From assembly GCA_018644665.1 (NCBI GenBank), contig JABGQA010000081.1, forward strand, positions 62,001 through 126,000: a stretch of DNA of 64,000 nt. The letters are read 5' to 3'. The stretch is from Candidatus Poribacteria bacterium (GTDB taxonomy: Bacteria > Poribacteria > WGA-4E > GCA-2687025). The position numbers and the translations under genes were made by a program. Positions 61,240 through 64,000 of this stretch are shown here, in pieces (the first letter of the stretch is position 1; every line of letters begins with the position of its first letter). The notes beneath the pieces were generated by a model that did no database searches, had not been told where the DNA came from, and was given only the letters and a program-made list of their open reading frames with translations.

Positions 61240-63165
61240 TTGCCGACCAACCGAGACAAGAGCTACGGGACGCGCGCCAGACCGACCGATCAGACCGGAA
61301 CGGCGCGGTTCACCGTACGTGTGCTCGGCGTCGGGTCGGTCCTGATCTTCGCGAACTGCGCCTGGCTCATCGCGACAGAGAACCACGTCGTCCACACGGG
61401 TGGGCTGTCCGTCTTCTCGATCTTTCCCACGGTGCTGTTCACGCTCATCGCGCTGACGCTGCTCAACTTCGTGTTGCGCCGTCACGCGCCTGCGCAGGCC
61501 CTCAGCCCGTCGGAACTCGCCACCGTCTACGTGATGATCTCCGTGGCGACGTCGCTCGCCGGTCACGACATCGTCAAGCAGCTCGTGCCGCTCATGGGGA
61601 ACGCGTTCTGGTTCGCCACGCATGAAAACGACTGGGCGGCGCTGTTCCAGGCGCACCTGCCGAGCTGGCTCACCGTCCGCGACGAGGCCGCGCTGACCGG
61701 CTACTACGAGGGCGGCGCGATGCCCTGGGACGCCGACATCTGGCCGAGTTGGGCCGCGCCGTTCCTCGCGTGGACCGTGTTGGCGTCGGTGGCCCTGTTC
61801 GCGATGCTGTGCGCCAGCATCCTGCTCAAGCGCCAATGGATGGACCACGAGAAGCTGAACTACCCCATCGCGCAGATGCCCATCGAGGTCATCGGGTCGG
61901 GCGAGACGCTGTTTCGCAGCCGCCTGCTTTGGGCGGGATTCGCGGCCGCGTTCGGACTGGAGCTGATGGCGGGGCTCAACTTCCTCTACCCCGCGGTGCC
62001 CATGTTCAAGCTGAAGTACAACCTGGGCCCGCTGTTCGTCGAAAAGCCGTGGAGCGCGATGCACGGGGTGCCGTTGCACTTCTACGCGTTCGCCGTGGGC
62101 CTGGCGTACCTGATGCCCGTGGATCTGTCGCTGTCGTTCTGGGTGTTCTTCGTGGGGTGGAAGGCACAGCACGTCATCGCCGCGCAGATGGGCTGGCCGC
62201 CGAGTGACCCGTGGCACGCCGAGGGACGCGCGGGCGCGTGGCTCGCGCTGGCCCTGATAGCCCTTTGGTCCGGGCGTAGACACCTTGGGCGCGTCGCCTC
62301 GACAGTGTTCGGAAGGGGCGCCCGCGACGAAGACGCCGGTCTGTACCGTTTCGCGGCATACGGCCTCGTCGGCTCGGGTCTCTTTACGCTGATATTCGCC
62401 CGAGCGGCGGGACTGCAGGTGTGGGCGGGCCTCACGTACTTCGGCATGTACATGGCGTTCTGCATCGCCATGACGAGAATGCGCGCGGAACTCGGCCCGC
62501 CAACGCACGAACTCCACAACGTCCGGCCCGACAGGATCATTGTGCTGTTCGCCGGCACGCGCGCGGTCGGCGCGCGCAACCTCACGGTGATGCGCCTCTT
62601 CTCCTGGCTCTCCTACGGGTATCGCTGCCACCCTATGCCGCATCAGATGGAGGGCTTCAAGATCGGGCAGCGGTTCGGGACGCGCGACCGTCGTCTGGTC
62701 ACCGCGATAATCGTCGCGGGAGTGCTCGGCGCGGTGTTCGGGATCGGCATGCACATCCTCGTCGGCTACCTCTGGCGGCCGATCTACGTGATGGGCGGCC
62801 CGTATCGCAAGCTGGGCAGTTGGCTGGCGAGCCCGCAGGATCCGAACCTGTTCCAGTCGGGCCGCGTGCTGTTCGGCGGCGCGGTCACCGTGGGTCTCGC
62901 GGTACTGAAGCGGCGGTTCGTGTGGTGGCCGTTCTACCCCGTCGGATACGCCGTGAGCTATGGCTGGGCGATTAGTTGGATGTGGTTCTCGATCTTCCTC
63001 GGCTGGGCGGCGAAGCGGCTCATCCTGTCCCTCAACGGCATCGGCGGTTACCGGCGCGCCATCCCCTTCTTCCTCGGATTGGTGATGGGGCAGTTCGTCG
63101 CGGGCAGCGGTTGGTGCCTCGTGGGCGTCGTCATCCGGCGGATCGTGTACAGCCCCTTCCCCTGA
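61240..63165 (+). CDS. Polytopic membrane protein of the DUF6785/DUF6784 type, paralogue
   Basis: TTG at 61240 is the likely start. The 641-residue protein has the same blocks as the gene at 23312-25243: HEKLNYPIAQMP, TRMRAELGPPTHEL, YGYRCHPMPHQMEGFKI and SWMWFSIFLGWAAKRLIL. The two are diverged along their full length, so they are separate copies of an old family rather than a recent duplication. Membrane transport is likely, substrate unknown. It is divergent from the PadR operon. A UroD-like gene follows about 110 bases later. Confidence 0.8.
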   Translation: MPTNRDKSYGTRARPTDQTGTARFTVRVLGVGSVLIFANCAWLIATENHVVHTGGLSVFSIFPTVLFTLIALTLLNFVLRRHAPAQALSPSELATVYVMISVATSLAGHDIVKQLVPLMGNAFWFATHENDWAALFQAHLPSWLTVRDEAALTGYYEGGAMPWDADIWPSWAAPFLAWTVLASVALFAMLCASILLKRQWMDHEKLNYPIAQMPIEVIGSGETLFRSRLLWAGFAAAFGLELMAGLNFLYPAVPMFKLKYNLGPLFVEKPWSAMHGVPLHFYAFAVGLAYLMPVDLSLSFWVFFVGWKAQHVIAAQMGWPPSDPWHAEGRAGAWLALALIALWSGRRHLGRVASTVFGRGARDEDAGLYRFAAYGLVGSGLFTLIFARAAGLQVWAGLTYFGMYMAFCIAMTRMRAELGPPTHELHNVRPDRIIVLFAGTRAVGARNLTVMRLFSWLSYGYRCHPMPHQMEGFKIGQRFGTRDRRLVTAIIVAGVLGAVFGIGMHILVGYLWRPIYVMGGPYRKLGSWLASPQDPNLFQSGRVLFGGAVTVGLAVLKRRFVWWPFYPVGYAVSYGWAISWMWFSIFLGWAAKRLILSLNGIGGYRRAIPFFLGLVMGQFVAGSGWCLVGVVIRRIVYSPFP

Positions 63166-63272
63166 GCGCGCGGCGACCCGTCTTCGTGGGCTATGAGTAC
63201 ACGACGGCGCCCGCGCGACGTCCCGGCAAGCTGACAACGACGGCGCACGCCGTATCGGAGGGGAGAAGGCCG

Positions 63273-64000
63273 ATGGACTCACGAGAACGCTTCCACGCTA
63301 CGTTCGATTACGGCGACCCGGATCGCGTCTTCATGTATCCGCAATGGACGTTCGGCGAGACGCGTCAGCGATGGCTGCGCGAGGGCATGCCCGCCGACGT
63401 CCACTTCAACACGTACTTCGGCTACGACCGCATTGAGACGATCCCCATCAACACGGGCCTGATCCCCTCGACCGAATCGACGGTCGTCGAACAGACCGCG
63501 AACTGGCGGATCGTCGAGGACGAATTCGGCGGACGGACCAAGACATGGACCGATCGCGAGATCGGCATGCCGCAATGGATCACCTACCCGGTCCGCGACT
63601 GGGACACGTGGAACCGGTGGAAGGCCCGTCTCGACCCCGACAACCCCACCCGATACCCGGAGTATTGGGAGCAGCTAAAGCGGTCGTATGCGCAGCGCGA
63701 CTTCCCGCTGGGCATAAACGCAGGGTCGTACTACGGGTGGATTCGCAACTGGGTGGGCATGGAGCATCTCGCGCTCTGGTACTACGATCAGCCCGACCTC
63801 GTGCACGACATGGTGAACACGATCGCGGACTTCATCTTGCGCGTGAACCGACGCGCGCTCGACGAGATCCCCGACATCGACCACGCCGTCATGTGGGAAG
63901 ACATGGCGATGAAGCACGGGCCGCTCATATCGCCCACGCTGTTCAAGGAGTTCATGCTCGAACCCATGAAGCGCGTCACGCGCGAGCTGAACGACTACGG
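63273..64000 (+). CDS. Uroporphyrinogen-decarboxylase-like protein (3' end outside window)
   Basis: ATG at 63273 with a GAGAAGG site upstream. The frame is open to the right edge, giving 242 residues. MDSRERFHATFDYGDPDRVFMYPQWTFGETRQ, WRIVEDEFGGRTKTW, FPLGINAGSYYGWIRNWVGM and DHAVMWEDMAMKHGPLISP match the UroD/methyltransferase (MtaA-like) superfamily. The catalytic region of porphyrin decarboxylases is not complete here. Many environmental homologues lie next to DUF6785 membrane proteins, as here. They may act on methyl or sugar-derived substrates; function is unknown. Confidence 0.85.
   Translation, partial: MDSRERFHATFDYGDPDRVFMYPQWTFGETRQRWLREGMPADVHFNTYFGYDRIETIPINTGLIPSTESTVVEQTANWRIVEDEFGGRTKTWTDREIGMPQWITYPVRDWDTWNRWKARLDPDNPTRYPEYWEQLKRSYAQRDFPLGINAGSYYGWIRNWVGMEHLALWYYDQPDLVHDMVNTIADFILRVNRRALDEIPDIDHAVMWEDMAMKHGPLISPTLFKEFMLEPMKRVTRELNDY

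Noticed and set aside
61144..63282. 712-codon minus-strand open frame opposite the DUF6785 paralogue
   Set aside because: The forward frame has strong conserved blocks and membrane helices. The reverse frame is a low-complexity Arg/His/Glu/Pro shadow.
1..64000. tRNA, rRNA, CRISPR arrays, insertion sequences, prophage
   Set aside because: I looked for cloverleaf-like segments, transposase motifs, repeat-spacer patterns and integrases and found none. A dedicated RNA-gene search would be the decisive check.

Overview
The window is 64 kb of GC-rich bacterial DNA, densely packed with protein genes. I saw no rRNA, tRNA, CRISPR array, insertion sequence or phage module. The gene content is typical of poorly cultured marine or sponge-associated lineages such as Candidatus Poribacteria and planctomycete-like bacteria: paralogous DUF6785-type membrane proteins next to a UroD-like enzyme, several phytanoyl-CoA-dioxygenase-like proteins, sugar-phosphate-isomerase-like TIM barrels beside a Gfo/Idh/MocA oxidoreductase, WSPDG-repeat (TolB/PD40) propellers, DUF1080, DUF4091 and PmoA-like proteins. 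Poribacteria is my best guess from family content, not a proven assignment.

Layout. 1-4 kb: end of an aldo/keto reductase, then secreted beta-helix, glycosidase-like and propeller proteins. 4.1-7.6 kb: a metal-efflux operon with its own promoter and operator (CsoR, a tiny His-rich membrane peptide, a P1B ATPase and a CDF exporter). 7.7-12 kb: a small membrane protein, a sugar isomerase/oxidoreductase pair and a caspase-like protein. 12.2-16.7 kb: a tandem GH10 enzyme, a LamG protein and a glycoside-hydrolase-like protein. 16.7-21.4 kb: a response regulator, then a SPASM-like radical SAM protein, a glycyl-radical activase and an unassigned glycyl radical enzyme. 21.7-25.2 kb: an SDR, a PIN toxin-antitoxin pair and a DUF6785 membrane protein. 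25.5-33.9 kb: a carboxypeptidase-regulatory-like protein, PhyH, GlpD, two overlapping propeller lipoproteins, a double GNAT and an ECF sigma factor. 33.9-46.8 kb: mixed metabolic and secreted genes. 47-55 kb: BNR and FN3 lipoproteins, PmoA-like, aspartate kinase and an agarase-like hydrolase. 55.3-61.1 kb: a leftward five-gene operon, PadR then two paralogous HAAS-type membrane proteins then two paralogous HEAT lipoproteins, behind a strong promoter. 61.2-64 kb: a second DUF6785 membrane protein and a UroD-like gene cut by the window edge.

How it fits together. Many genes suggest a heterotroph that degrades complex plant or algal glycans, with exported hydrolases and cytoplasmic sugar oxidoreductases and isomerases. 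The most unusual signals are: a shared C-terminal tail (K/R-x-A/V-T-x-W-x-x-I/L/M-K/R) on five otherwise unrelated exported proteins, which could be a sorting tag; the PadR-HAAS-HAAS-HEAT-HEAT operon; the glycyl radical cluster of unknown substrate with two radical SAM partners; and the metal-efflux operon, where a 59-residue His-rich peptide sits beside an ATPase lacking its usual metal-binding domain.

Starts were chosen from Shine-Dalgarno spacing where visible. GTG and TTG starts are common here.
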